Part shown: positions 1 to 7,106 of the stretch, piece after piece
Numbering within the stretch: the first letter of the stretch is position 1
Layout of the letters: the number at the start of each line of letters is the position of its first letter
Assembly (NCBI GenBank): GCA_012518765.1
Contig: JAAYRN010000227.1
Span: 1 to 12,382, forward strand
Origin: Bacteroidales bacterium
GTDB taxonomy: Bacteria; Bacteroidota; Bacteroidia; Bacteroidales; WCHB1-69
Length of the DNA: 12,382 nucleotides
Reading direction: 5' to 3'
The notes under the pieces: model-generated
Seen by the model: only the letters and a program-made list of their open reading frames with translations
Databases searched by the model: none
What the model was told of the DNA's origin: nothing
Position numbers and translations under genes: made by a program

Positions 1-842
1 AAATTTGTTAAAGTTTCTCCGTCAATTAGAATTACTTTTGGGTCTATTGATTTTACATATTCAATGGCAGTTTTAGCAAAAGAGCTGGTTGTAATAAAGA
101 CACCTTTTCTTGCTCGTTGACCATGCAAAGCTCCGACAAATTTTTGAATCTCTGGTCGTCCGATACTTGTTTCTTCTTTCCACATTTTTGCTTGTAAATA
201 TATCACATCTAGACCAAGTTTGTCTTCGTTTATGATTCCATCTATTCCTTCATCATTTGTTCTTTTTATAGATTCTCCTGCTTTGTTTCGTGAACCTCCA
301 TAACCCATTTTTATCATCAAATCAATAACCAAATCTTCAAAAAACTGCCAAGAATTACTACGGATTTTTTCCAAAAGGTCAGACGCTAATTCACGTTTTA
401 TAAATTGATAGCTTTCCTCAAGCTTTTCTAATGGCGTTTTTGCTTCAGCAGTTGGAATAAATTCAGTTAATGTTGTTGTATTTTGCTCGTCTGATGATGT
501 TCCTTCATTAAATTCTCTGAACTCATCAATAGTTTTCAAATCGTTTATTGAGATATAATCACTGAAATTTGCTAAAAAACTTCGCCCTCTTTCAGTTATT
601 TTAAAATGTGAACGTTTTGTATTTTCTGTTAATTTGGCTTTTGAAAAGTAGCTTTTTGTCCAATAAATTCGATTGTCGAACTTAGTCTGTGTTCCACTTG
701 GAACACGCTCTGCTTTATCTTCATCTGTCAAAGAAAAATATTCTGTTAAAAAATCACGAATTTCATTTAGGGAAACTTCATCGTGTTTCGAACTATATTT
801 TAAAATAGGGTAAAAAAATGATTGAAAATCTGGTATTGCCAT
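1..842 (-). CDS. mrr: Mrr-type restriction endonuclease (3' end cut off)
   Basis: Reading leftwards from ATG at 842 gives 280 uninterrupted codons that run off the window edge, so the C-terminus is missing; E. coli Mrr has about 304 residues, so perhaps 25 residues are lost. Residues 1-95 resemble the Mrr N-terminal winged-helix DNA-binding domain. A linker follows (about 100-145). Residues 160-280 match the Mrr_cat nuclease fold: a SWQFFEDLV helix, MGYGGS, then GIDGII with D201, and LQAK with Q217 and K219, which is the Mrr variant of the PD-(D/E)XK metal site. GRPEIQKFVGAL and GVFITTSSF are further family hallmarks. The family cuts methylated DNA (type IV restriction) in the cytoplasm. It lies 97 bases downstream of the polysaccharide operon on the same strand. 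No -7 box was found in that gap, so read-through expression is possible. The motifs are intact, so I infer an active enzyme; the methylation target is unknown. Confidence 0.9.
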   Translation of the reverse strand, partial: MAIPDFQSFFYPILKYSSKHDEVSLNEIRDFLTEYFSLTDEDKAERVPSGTQTKFDNRIYWTKSYFSKAKLTENTKRSHFKITERGRSFLANFSDYISINDLKTIDEFREFNEGTSSDEQNTTTLTEFIPTAEAKTPLEKLEESYQFIKRELASDLLEKIRSNSWQFFEDLVIDLMIKMGYGGSRNKAGESIKRTNDEGIDGIINEDKLGLDVIYLQAKMWKEETSIGRPEIQKFVGALHGQRARKGVFITTSSFAKTAIEYVKSIDPKVILIDGETLTN

Positions 843-939
843 TTATTAGTATATTATTTATTCACACCGACTATTCTATTACCTTTATATTTACAATCCA
901 TTAAATAAACTTTTCATTTCCCTCATAAAAAACCACCCC

Positions 940-2445
940 CTACTCGCTTCGTTTTCGTTTAAAGATTATCATATACATTATTTTCCAAAAGTATTTCCAA
1001 TCGGTTCTGAAAGGATGTTTGAGGTAAGCCTCTATGTATTGTTTTTCGTTTTCTTGTACTTCATCTAAGGTTTGTGGTTTTTCGCCGCTATAAAAAGGTG
1101 GAAGTAATCCGGGTTTTACTTGTATGCGTAAAGCCTGCATTTCAGGAGTATATAAACTAAAATAATGTTGGCTTAGCGGTCGTACGCCCACTAATTTAAT
1201 ATCGCCTTTAAAAAGATTAAACAGCATGGGTAATTCGTCTAACCAAAATTTCCTCAAAAAACGTCCCCAATTAGATACGCGAAAATCGTAGGCAAACTTT
1301 CCTCCTTTTTTAAGTTTATATTTCTGATACACATAAGGTTGTAAATATTCGGAATAGGCGTGCATGGTTCTAAACTTATAAATTCCTATTAATTTTCCAT
1401 TTTTCCCCACTCGTTTTAGTTTGATAAAAGGAGCGTAAGTAGGATTTGAAGATTCGTAAGGGAGGTTTGTTTTTACTACAGCAAAATAATACAGATTGCG
1501 AGTATAACTTTCTGTAGCTATTTCAAAACCACAACTATACAAACGTCCTAATATTTCAGGATAAGGAAATACGCGATGTTTACCTTTGGTAACGGCAAAA
1601 TAAAGTTTTCGTGTTGAGTGTAACTTAGGAGCTATGCGATGCCATATAAAATCAAAGGTATATAATACATAATTTAATGGTGTAAAATAAGATTTTAAGT
1701 ATCGTCTTTTTCGTGTTTTACTCGTTTCGCAGCAGGCAATAAACACGCCTCCAAAAGGTAAAAGTTCATTTATTTTTATAAAATATTGATTGATATAGCG
1801 TACATCGTTGAGTTTTGAAACATCACAAATAAATCTATGTTCTTTGGTCGATGTTCCGAACATGGAAAGTATGTCGTCGGAAGAAAAAAGTACAAAATCG
1901 CTACCAAAACTATCTTTATTGGCATTATACCATTCTCGTTGACTTATACTTGGGTCTTTTTTTAAGCTATCAAATACTTCTTTTATACGCGGGGTTACCT
2001 CGTCCAACACATCCTTGAGTTTTATTTTGGCTTGCCCGTGATAAGGTTCAAGTTCTTGAGTATCTATTTCATATAAATTTTTTCTTTTTACAAATCGAAG
2101 ATATTCATACAACAGAAAAATCTCCATCAGTGTTAAAGCAAGCACCAAAAGCATGTATTTCCAGCTCCAAAACAACGTAAGTCCTATATAGTTTGCAAAA
2201 AAGAAAAGAACTAATAGACTGATTCCATTTATAAAAAGTATACATGCCAATACCTGCCAAAAACTTTTCTGTTTTCGGTAGCTAAACTTTTGAAATATAA
2301 ATCCAATAAGTATCCAAATCAAAATAGCACCGAACCAAAACCACCCCGATTTAGCCGACATGATAAAATGACAGGATATAAAGACTATGCTAACTAAAAC
2401 AAAGTCAATAAAAAGTACAATACGATGTTGTTTATTGAAATTCAT
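940..2445 (-). CDS. Membrane sugar-phosphate transferase (Bacteroidota variant, PF02397 core)
   Basis: 501 residues, last gene of the minus-strand polysaccharide operon, starting 60 bases after the acetyltransferase gene. Four hydrophobic segments (about 9-30, 33-51, 62-85, 95-115) anchor it in the inner membrane. Residues 180-325 look like the C-terminal half of a class I methyltransferase fold (FICDVSKLND, LLPFGGVFIACCE, EILGRLYSCGFEI) but no glycine-rich SAM motif is present. Residues 335-501 are the bacterial sugar transferase core: KRVGKNG, KFRTM (357-361), LDELP with the catalytic Asp403-Glu404 pair, KGDIKLVGVRPLS and KPGLLPP. The family moves a sugar phosphate from a UDP-sugar to undecaprenyl phosphate, starting a glycan repeat unit. 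The re-entrant membrane helix (KRxxDxxxS...) that normally precedes the core is absent. From memory, similar proteins occur widely in Bacteroidota. The donor sugar is unknown; the operon suggests an acetamido sugar. Whether it initiates synthesis or acts otherwise is inference. Confidence 0.85.
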   Translation of the reverse strand: MNFNKQHRIVLFIDFVLVSIVFISCHFIMSAKSGWFWFGAILIWILIGFIFQKFSYRKQKSFWQVLACILFINGISLLVLFFFANYIGLTLFWSWKYMLLVLALTLMEIFLLYEYLRFVKRKNLYEIDTQELEPYHGQAKIKLKDVLDEVTPRIKEVFDSLKKDPSISQREWYNANKDSFGSDFVLFSSDDILSMFGTSTKEHRFICDVSKLNDVRYINQYFIKINELLPFGGVFIACCETSKTRKRRYLKSYFTPLNYVLYTFDFIWHRIAPKLHSTRKLYFAVTKGKHRVFPYPEILGRLYSCGFEIATESYTRNLYYFAVVKTNLPYESSNPTYAPFIKLKRVGKNGKLIGIYKFRTMHAYSEYLQPYVYQKYKLKKGGKFAYDFRVSNWGRFLRKFWLDELPMLFNLFKGDIKLVGVRPLSQHYFSLYTPEMQALRIQVKPGLLPPFYSGEKPQTLDEVQENEKQYIEAYLKHPFRTDWKYFWKIMYMIIFKRKRSE

Positions 2446-2505
2446 TTTGCTACCTGTTGTTTTAAAAATTAGTAAATATAATGTTGTTTATTTTTCATCA
2501 ACTAT

Positions 2506-3084
2506 TTATGCTTTTAGGACTTCTTTCAATCCACTTTCTGTTTCCGTGTAGGTTCGTCCGCATTCAGAACATGTTAATCCACTGCGTAATATGTTTCCAC
2601 ATTCGCAAATCCACCCTATTTGCTTGGCTGGGATGCCCGCTACCAAGGCGTAATCTTTTACGTCTTTGGTAACCACAGCCCCCGATGCCACCATGGCATT
2701 TCGTCCTATTGTATTACCACAAATTACGGTAGAGTTGGCTCCCAAAGAAGCTCCATTTTTCACCAATGTTTTGGCATATACTCCGTGTACTGGATAGGCA
2801 GAACGAGGTGTCAACACATTGGTAAACACGCAAGATGGACCGCAAAACACATTGTCTTCCAATTCCACTCCTTCGTAAACCGACACATTGTTTTGTATGC
2901 GTACGTTGTTGCCAATTTTCACATGATTGCCAATGTTTACATTTTGCCCTAAGGAGCATTTTTCGCCCATTACCACTCCCGTTTGCACGTGGCAAAAATG
3001 CCAAATCTTGCTTCCTTTTCCAATAGTTACACCGTCGTCTACGTAACTACTTTCGTGTACAAAATATTCTTTATTTGTGTTCAT
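2506..3084 (-). CDS. wbpD: WbpD/WlbB-type UDP-amino-sugar N-acetyltransferase
   Basis: 192 residues. Most of the protein (about 10-155) is a left-handed parallel beta-helix built from hexapeptide repeats, such as VTIGKGSKI, VNIGNHVKIGNNVRIQNNVSVYEGVELEDNVF, then ASLGANSTVICGNTIGRNAMVASGAVVTKDV and the terminal VAGIPAKQIGW. This arrangement, including CGPSCVFTNVLTPR, is typical of WbpD/WlbB enzymes, which transfer acetyl from acetyl-CoA to the 3-amino group of UDP-2-acetamido-3-amino-2,3-dideoxy-glucuronate; the family acts as a trimer in the cytoplasm. The tail (160-179) adds a small metal-knuckle candidate with Cys160, Cys162, Cys172 and Cys175 (CxC-x9-CxxC). The gene begins 16 bases after the oxidoreductase gene, in the same operon, which supports the pathway assignment. 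The substrate is inferred from homology and neighbours; a different 3-amino or 4-amino sugar is possible. Confidence 0.85.
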   Translation of the reverse strand: MNTNKEYFVHESSYVDDGVTIGKGSKIWHFCHVQTGVVMGEKCSLGQNVNIGNHVKIGNNVRIQNNVSVYEGVELEDNVFCGPSCVFTNVLTPRSAYPVHGVYAKTLVKNGASLGANSTVICGNTIGRNAMVASGAVVTKDVKDYALVAGIPAKQIGWICECGNILRSGLTCSECGRTYTETESGLKEVLKA

Positions 3085-3100
3085 GGGTTTTTTTATGTTT

Positions 3101-4060
3101 TTAATAACTTGTTATCATTTCTTGCACTTCTTCAAGTACTTTTACCACCTTATAACCCGATTCGCCATTGGCGAGTTTTGGTTTTTTACCCAGATTTTCA
3201 ATAAAATAGGTTAACTCTTCGGTTAGAGGCGATTTTTTTTCATAGGGAATAATTTCGTCGGGCTGTTCTACTTTTACTGGTACGCCTTTGACAAAATCAA
3301 TGCGTTTATTGTAAAAATGTATTTCCTTTTCCACACTCGAATCGTCGAAAGAAATCATACCCTTGCTACCTACCAAAACCAAACGCTGTTCTTTAAACGG
3401 ATGCAACCACGATACATGAATGTGTGCATGTATGTTGTTTGGAAACTCAAATTGTGTCATGGTTACGTCAAATATTTTATCCTGCAAAAATTTAGCTCCT
3501 TTGGCTTGTTTGCGTATGGGCGATGAACCTATTAAGTAATCTAAAATGGAAACATCGTGGGGAGCAAAAGACCAAAACACATTTTCTTCTGTACGTACGG
3601 TTCCCAAATTTAATCGGGTGGAATATACATAATACAACTGCCCAATTTTTCCATCAATAAGCAGTTCTTTAATTTTGCGAATAGCGGGATGAAAAATCAA
3701 CACATGCCCCACCATAAGCGTAGAACCTGTTTGGCTTGCTATATCTACAAGTTCCTGCGACTCTTTGCTATAAAGTGTCATGGGTTTTTCGATAAGCACA
3801 TGTAAACCTTTTTGGAGCAAGGCTTTGCCTATGCGATAATGCGTTTCGGCTGGTGTAGCCACGACGTAAGCATCGTAACGATTTTCTATGGCTTCTTCTA
3901 AGTTTTTACAAAAATAAACCTGCGGATAAAGAGAAGCTAATTCTTTGATTTTGTTTTGATTTTCTTCTACTATTGCTGCCAAACAATTCATTTGTGCCAA
4001 TGTTCTGATGTGGTTTTGCCCCCATCGACCAGCACCTACTACACATATATTTTTGTTCAT
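3101..4060 (-). CDS. wbpB: Gfo/Idh/MocA oxidoreductase, probable UDP-GlcNAcA 3-dehydrogenase (WbpB type)
   Basis: 319 residues. The N-terminal Rossmann domain (1-120) has the dinucleotide-binding GAGRWGQNH at 9-17 and the family EKP signature at 91-93, whose lysine normally serves catalysis. The C-terminal alpha/beta domain has RLNLGTVRTEENVFWSFAPHD, with His168-Asp169 in the usual catalytic position, and SWLHPFKEQ at 217-225. Enzymes of this sub-type are commonly found beside WbpD-like acetyltransferases and oxidise C3 of a UDP-hexuronate, giving the 3-keto sugar that an aminotransferase then aminates. Here it sits between the 6-dehydrogenase gene (13 bases upstream) and the acetyltransferase gene (16 bases downstream). 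Membership of the Gfo/Idh/MocA family is certain; the exact substrate is inferred from context. The sequence is not close to the P. aeruginosa WbpB that I can recall, so the symbol denotes role rather than orthology. Confidence 0.82.
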   Translation of the reverse strand: MNKNICVVGAGRWGQNHIRTLAQMNCLAAIVEENQNKIKELASLYPQVYFCKNLEEAIENRYDAYVVATPAETHYRIGKALLQKGLHVLIEKPMTLYSKESQELVDIASQTGSTLMVGHVLIFHPAIRKIKELLIDGKIGQLYYVYSTRLNLGTVRTEENVFWSFAPHDVSILDYLIGSSPIRKQAKGAKFLQDKIFDVTMTQFEFPNNIHAHIHVSWLHPFKEQRLVLVGSKGMISFDDSSVEKEIHFYNKRIDFVKGVPVKVEQPDEIIPYEKKSPLTEELTYFIENLGKKPKLANGESGYKVVKVLEEVQEMITSY

Positions 4061-4073
4061 TATTCAGTTTAGT

Positions 4074-5390
4074 TTATAGCAATTCAATATTGTCTCTTTG
4101 TTCAATGTGTTTCATTGCATTTTTTGTATCAAAAATAGCCTTTGCATGTTTTTGAACCAATTCGTAATCCACATAAGTATGAGCAGCTGTTACAACTACA
4201 ATGTCCATTTTTTCTATCAATTCGGCTGTTAATTCATTTTCGCCTGTATGTATTTTTCCTTTGTGCTTGTATTCGGAAACAAAAGGATCGTAAAAATGTA
4301 TATTTGCTTTGTATTCTTTCAGAATATCAATAATATACAAAGCTGGACTTTCTCTGTAGTCGTCTATATCTTGTTTATAAGCCACTCCCAATATCAGTAT
4401 ATTGGAATCATTAATTGATTTCTTGTCTTTATTCAATATTTTACTAATTCTTTCTACACAATACTCGGGCATTCTGTCGTTTATCATCATTGAAGATTCT
4501 ATCATTGAAGTATGAAATCCAAATTCTCGGGCTTTCCACGACAAATAATAGGGATCTAAGGGAATACAGTGCCCACCCAAACCCGGTCCGGGATAGAAAG
4601 CTGTAAATCCGTAGGGTTTTGTTTTTGCAGCTTCTATCACTTCCCATATATTGATATCCATTTTGTTGCACAATATAGCCAATTCGTTTATCATGCCTAT
4701 ATTGATGTTTCTGTAAGTGTTTTCTAATATTTTTTCCATTTCGGCAACAGCAGGACTTGATACTACGTGTACATCGCTTTCTAATACAGCTCTATACATA
4801 GCCGCTATGGTTTCTGTTGCATCTTTGCCTATGGCTCCCACTACTTTGGGTGTGTTTTTTGTTTTGTAAACTAAATTACCTGGATCTACACGCTCCGGCG
4901 AAAAACCCAAATAAAAATCTTTTCCACACTCCATGCCCGAACCTTCTTCCAAAATGGGTTTTATCAATTCTTCGGTAGTACCGGGATAAGTAGTGGACTC
5001 TAACACTACCATAGTGTTTTTACTCAAATACTTAGCTATGTCTCGCGATGAATTTACCACATAACTTATATCGGGTTGTTGGTGTTTGTCTAAGGGTGTA
5101 GGTACGCAAATAGCTACAAAATCAACCTCTTTGATAAAACTAAAATCTTTGGTTGCAGAAAGCATATTGGTTTTTACCATTTCGGATAAATCACTGTCTA
5201 CCACATCACCTATGTAATTTATACCAGCATTTACCTTATCTACTTTGTGGTCTTGCATATCAAAACCTATGGTTTTAAAACCAGCTTTGGCTTTTTCGAC
5301 TGCCAAAGGTAAACCCACATAACCCAAACCTACAACACCTACAACAATCTCTTTTTTATTTATTTTCTCTGTTAAAACTTTCTTTATCAT
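4074..5390 (-). CDS. wbpA: UDP-N-acetylglucosamine/UDP-glucose-type 6-dehydrogenase (WbpA/WecC family)
   Basis: 438 residues, the usual length for nucleotide-sugar dehydrogenases. The NAD-binding domain has GLGYVGLP at 21-28, followed by VPTPLD (96-101), ESTTYPGTT (131-139) and FSPERVDPG (163-171). The central and C-terminal parts carry the active-site loop GPGLGGHCIPLDP with the catalytic Cys275, and the UDP-binding domain with LGVAYKQDIDDYRESPA. The reaction is a double NAD-dependent oxidation of C6, turning a UDP-hexose or UDP-HexNAc into the uronate in the cytoplasm. It is the first gene of the operon, with the dehydrogenase-acetyltransferase pair immediately downstream, so UDP-GlcNAc is the more likely substrate than UDP-glucose; that is inference. 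The start at 5390 is followed directly by a normal N-terminus. No Shine-Dalgarno sequence precedes it, and the leader from the predicted promoter is about 130 bases. Confidence 0.9.
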   Translation of the reverse strand: MIKKVLTEKINKKEIVVGVVGLGYVGLPLAVEKAKAGFKTIGFDMQDHKVDKVNAGINYIGDVVDSDLSEMVKTNMLSATKDFSFIKEVDFVAICVPTPLDKHQQPDISYVVNSSRDIAKYLSKNTMVVLESTTYPGTTEELIKPILEEGSGMECGKDFYLGFSPERVDPGNLVYKTKNTPKVVGAIGKDATETIAAMYRAVLESDVHVVSSPAVAEMEKILENTYRNINIGMINELAILCNKMDINIWEVIEAAKTKPYGFTAFYPGPGLGGHCIPLDPYYLSWKAREFGFHTSMIESSMMINDRMPEYCVERISKILNKDKKSINDSNILILGVAYKQDIDDYRESPALYIIDILKEYKANIHFYDPFVSEYKHKGKIHTGENELTAELIEKMDIVVVTAAHTYVDYELVQKHAKAIFDTKNAMKHIEQRDNIELL

Positions 5391-5503
5391 ATTTTTGTTA
5401 TTTGCTTGAAATTCACTATATTAAACTACTTATATTTATTGCTTTTATTGACTTTACACACGGCTTTGCCCATGTTAGTGTCATATACCAACACAGAAAA
5501 CTA

Positions 5504-5528
5504 TGCAGTTTATTCATTCAAAGCTGCA
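5504..5528. repeat. Inverted repeat overlapping the predicted operon start site
   Basis: TGCAGTTT (5504-5511) can pair with AAGCTGCA (5521-5528) across a 9-base loop, with one G-T pair; the perfect core is TGCAG/CTGCA. It covers the expected start of the minus-strand transcript and touches the -7 box. It could be an operator or a chance repeat. Confidence 0.3.
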
Positions 5529-5557
5529 AAAATACACATTTATTACATTTATACGAA
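5527..5557 (-). promoter_or_regulatory. Predicted Bacteroidota promoter of the wbp-type operon
   Basis: On the minus strand the -7 element TATTTTTG (5534 down to 5527) is a perfect match to TAnnTTTG. A near-consensus -33 element TTCG (5557 to 5554; consensus TTTG) lies exactly 19 bases upstream, the usual spacing. Transcription should start around 5521, leaving a leader of roughly 130 bases before the wbpA start at 5390. No other TAnnTTTG match was found on this strand in the gap. Confidence 0.65.
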
Positions 5558-5666
5558 CTATTTTTCAGTTCTTTTTTAATGTTTTTCTAAATATACAAAT
5601 CGATTGATTATTAGTCAAATAAGTATTTTTTATAAAAATAAAATGAAGTTTATATCAATAAAGAAT

Positions 5667-5675
5667 TATTATTTG
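5667..5675 (+). promoter_or_regulatory. Weak -7 candidate upstream of the DUF4249-recX-prfB genes
   Basis: TATTATTTG at 5667-5675 resembles TAnnTTTG but has one extra base between TA and TTTG. It is followed by CGTTT, as is the perfect box at 8218. It lies 29 bases before the start codon at 5705. No good -33 element was found, so this is only a candidate. Confidence 0.3.
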
Positions 5676-5704
5676 CGTTTAAAAAGTATTATTTTAACTG
5701 CATT

Positions 5705-6607
5705 ATGATTAGAGTTATACCGTTTTTTGTTGTTTTTTTTGCCCTTGTTTTAAGTGGATGTGAAACACCTATTTCGCTTACGGTTCCCAACCACAAAAAT
5801 CCTTTGGTTATAGAGGCTTGGATTGAAACTGACCAAGTAGCTACAGTAGTTATATCTCGCTCAATGTCTTATTATTCCGAAATAGATATGGCAACTATTC
5901 TCCGTTCGATTGATACCACAGCATTGGTTGAAGTAAGCGATGATGAAGGGAATACCGAAGTTTTATCACTTGGTTTTTCATCGGAGCATCTTTATGGTTT
6001 ACTGGGAAAGGTATACGTAGGTTCTACACTCAAAGGAAAGGCTGGACACAGCTACCATTTAACTGTCAGAACCAAAGATCAAATATACACTGCCTCCACC
6101 TACATTCCCTCTACTCCTGTTTTGATAGACAGTTTGTATTTTAATAAAGTTACAGAAAGCGACACCTCGTCTACAATTCGTATCTTATTCAGCGACAATG
6201 CCGATGAATTTAATTGCTATCGTTTTTTTACCAAAATAAAAGACTTGGACATGGCTTTTTCACAAGTGCCTATAGGTGTATTTGACGACCTTACTTTCAA
6301 TGGATTAGCTCTTAATTTTGAATTAGTTCGTCAACCTTTAAGCAATGTGTTTACAGCCAATTTATCGCCGGAAGAATATGAAAACTACTATCGCCGTACA
6401 TTTTTTGAAGGCGATGTGGTTTATGTTAAATCAACAACCATTGATGTGGAAACCAAAAACTATTGGACTTCCTTGCAATCAGATATATCGGGGGGACAAA
6501 ATCCATTTACCACACCTGGAACTCACCCAACTAACATCAAAGGCGAAAATGTAACTGGAATATGGTCAGGATACAACGTACGCTACGATACCCTTGTTTT
6601 TGAATAA
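5705..6607 (+). CDS. DUF4249-family lipoprotein
   Basis: 300 residues. The N-terminus is a lipoprotein signal peptide: MIR, a hydrophobic stretch (4-15) and the lipobox LSGC with Cys19 as the expected lipidated residue. The mature part is beta-rich and resembles DUF4249 proteins of Bacteroidota: the opening CETPISLTVPNHKNPLVIEAWI, a strand pattern giving ALVEVSDDEGNTEVL, GHSYHLTVRTKDQIYTASTYIPSTP, and the late NYWTSLQSDISGGQNPFTTPGTHPTNIKGENVTGIWSGYNV. DUF4249 proteins have no established biochemical role. As I recall, they are often encoded beside TonB-dependent receptors, which suggests outer-membrane work. No receptor is present here. recX follows after 25 bases, so they are probably cotranscribed. 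The ATG at 5705 is directly followed by the signal peptide, which fixes the start. Confidence 0.8.
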   Translation: MIRVIPFFVVFFALVLSGCETPISLTVPNHKNPLVIEAWIETDQVATVVISRSMSYYSEIDMATILRSIDTTALVEVSDDEGNTEVLSLGFSSEHLYGLLGKVYVGSTLKGKAGHSYHLTVRTKDQIYTASTYIPSTPVLIDSLYFNKVTESDTSSTIRILFSDNADEFNCYRFFTKIKDLDMAFSQVPIGVFDDLTFNGLALNFELVRQPLSNVFTANLSPEEYENYYRRTFFEGDVVYVKSTTIDVETKNYWTSLQSDISGGQNPFTTPGTHPTNIKGENVTGIWSGYNVRYDTLVFE

Positions 6608-6632
6608 ATAACAAGGTAAAAACACATCCAAA

Positions 6633-7106
6633 ATGAAAACACAAAAATTTAATACAGAGGAAGTTTTATTAAAAATAAAACGATACTGTGCTTATCAAGA
6701 ACGTTGTACATCGGAAGTGAAAAACAAACTAAAGCTATGGGGATTGAGCGATAAAGAAACCTTGGAAATCATCAATGAACTTACTGAATCTCAATACATA
6801 GACAATTTACGCTACGCTACTTTATTTGCCTCTGGAAGAATGCGTTTAAAAGGCTGGGGAAAACAAAAAATAATATACGCTTTACGTGCCAAACAAGTAG
6901 ACGAAAAACACATTCAAGAAGCTATAAGCAAATTAGACACAACTACTTATAAAGTAAACTTAGAAAAACAAGCCGAAAAATGGATGCGTACACAAACAAT
7001 CACAAACAGCTATGAACAAAAACAAAAGTTGGTGCGTTATCTACTCAACAAAGGTTACGAATATGCAGACATACAAGAATTTTTAAAACATCATACAAAA
7101 CAATGA
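6633..7106 (+). CDS. recX: RecX family regulatory protein
   Basis: 157 residues, all predicted helical and lysine-rich, matching the RecX length of about 150. Repeating three-helix units are visible: AYQERCTSEVKNKLKLWG, LTESQYIDNLRYATLFASGRMRLKGWGKQKIIYALRAKQVDEKHIQEAI, and the C-terminal NSYEQKQKLVRYLLNKGYEYADIQEFLK. The YIDNLRYA...R...KGWGKQKI..L..K segment is the diagnostic core (EYIDDERFA...R...KG...I..EL..KGI in the wider family). RecX binds RecA filaments and limits their extension during recombination and the SOS response. recA is not in the window. The gene follows the DUF4249 gene by 25 bases and its TGA overlaps the prfB start codon by ATGA, so the two are probably translationally coupled. 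No SOS box was recognised upstream. Confidence 0.88.
   Translation: MKTQKFNTEEVLLKIKRYCAYQERCTSEVKNKLKLWGLSDKETLEIINELTESQYIDNLRYATLFASGRMRLKGWGKQKIIYALRAKQVDEKHIQEAISKLDTTTYKVNLEKQAEKWMRTQTITNSYEQKQKLVRYLLNKGYEYADIQEFLKHHTKQ

Larger units (their letters stand above)
5391..5704. other. Divergent intergenic region between wbpA and the DUF4249 gene
   Basis: A 314-base AT-rich stretch with no convincing gene; its one short open frame has no recognisable protein character. It contains a minus-strand promoter for the polysaccharide operon near 5527-5557, a short inverted repeat at 5504-5528, and a weak plus-strand promoter candidate near 5667-5675. No tRNA or riboswitch-like structure was recognised by eye. 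Confidence 0.7.

Noticed and set aside
843..939. Separate promoter for mrr
   Set aside because: No TAnnTTTG match was found on the minus strand in this 97-base gap.
921..945. Possible terminator after the sugar transferase gene
   Set aside because: The minus strand shows a G-rich stretch followed by T residues (GGGGGTGGTTTTTT), but no complementary arm forms a stem.
2620..2952. 110-residue plus-strand open frame opposite the acetyltransferase gene
   Set aside because: It lies wholly antisense to a well-supported gene, and its translation (rich in Cys, His, Tyr and Arg) shows no family resemblance.
2714..3004. 96-residue minus-strand open frame
   Set aside because: It is a shifted frame inside the acetyltransferase gene, whose own frame is clearly coding.
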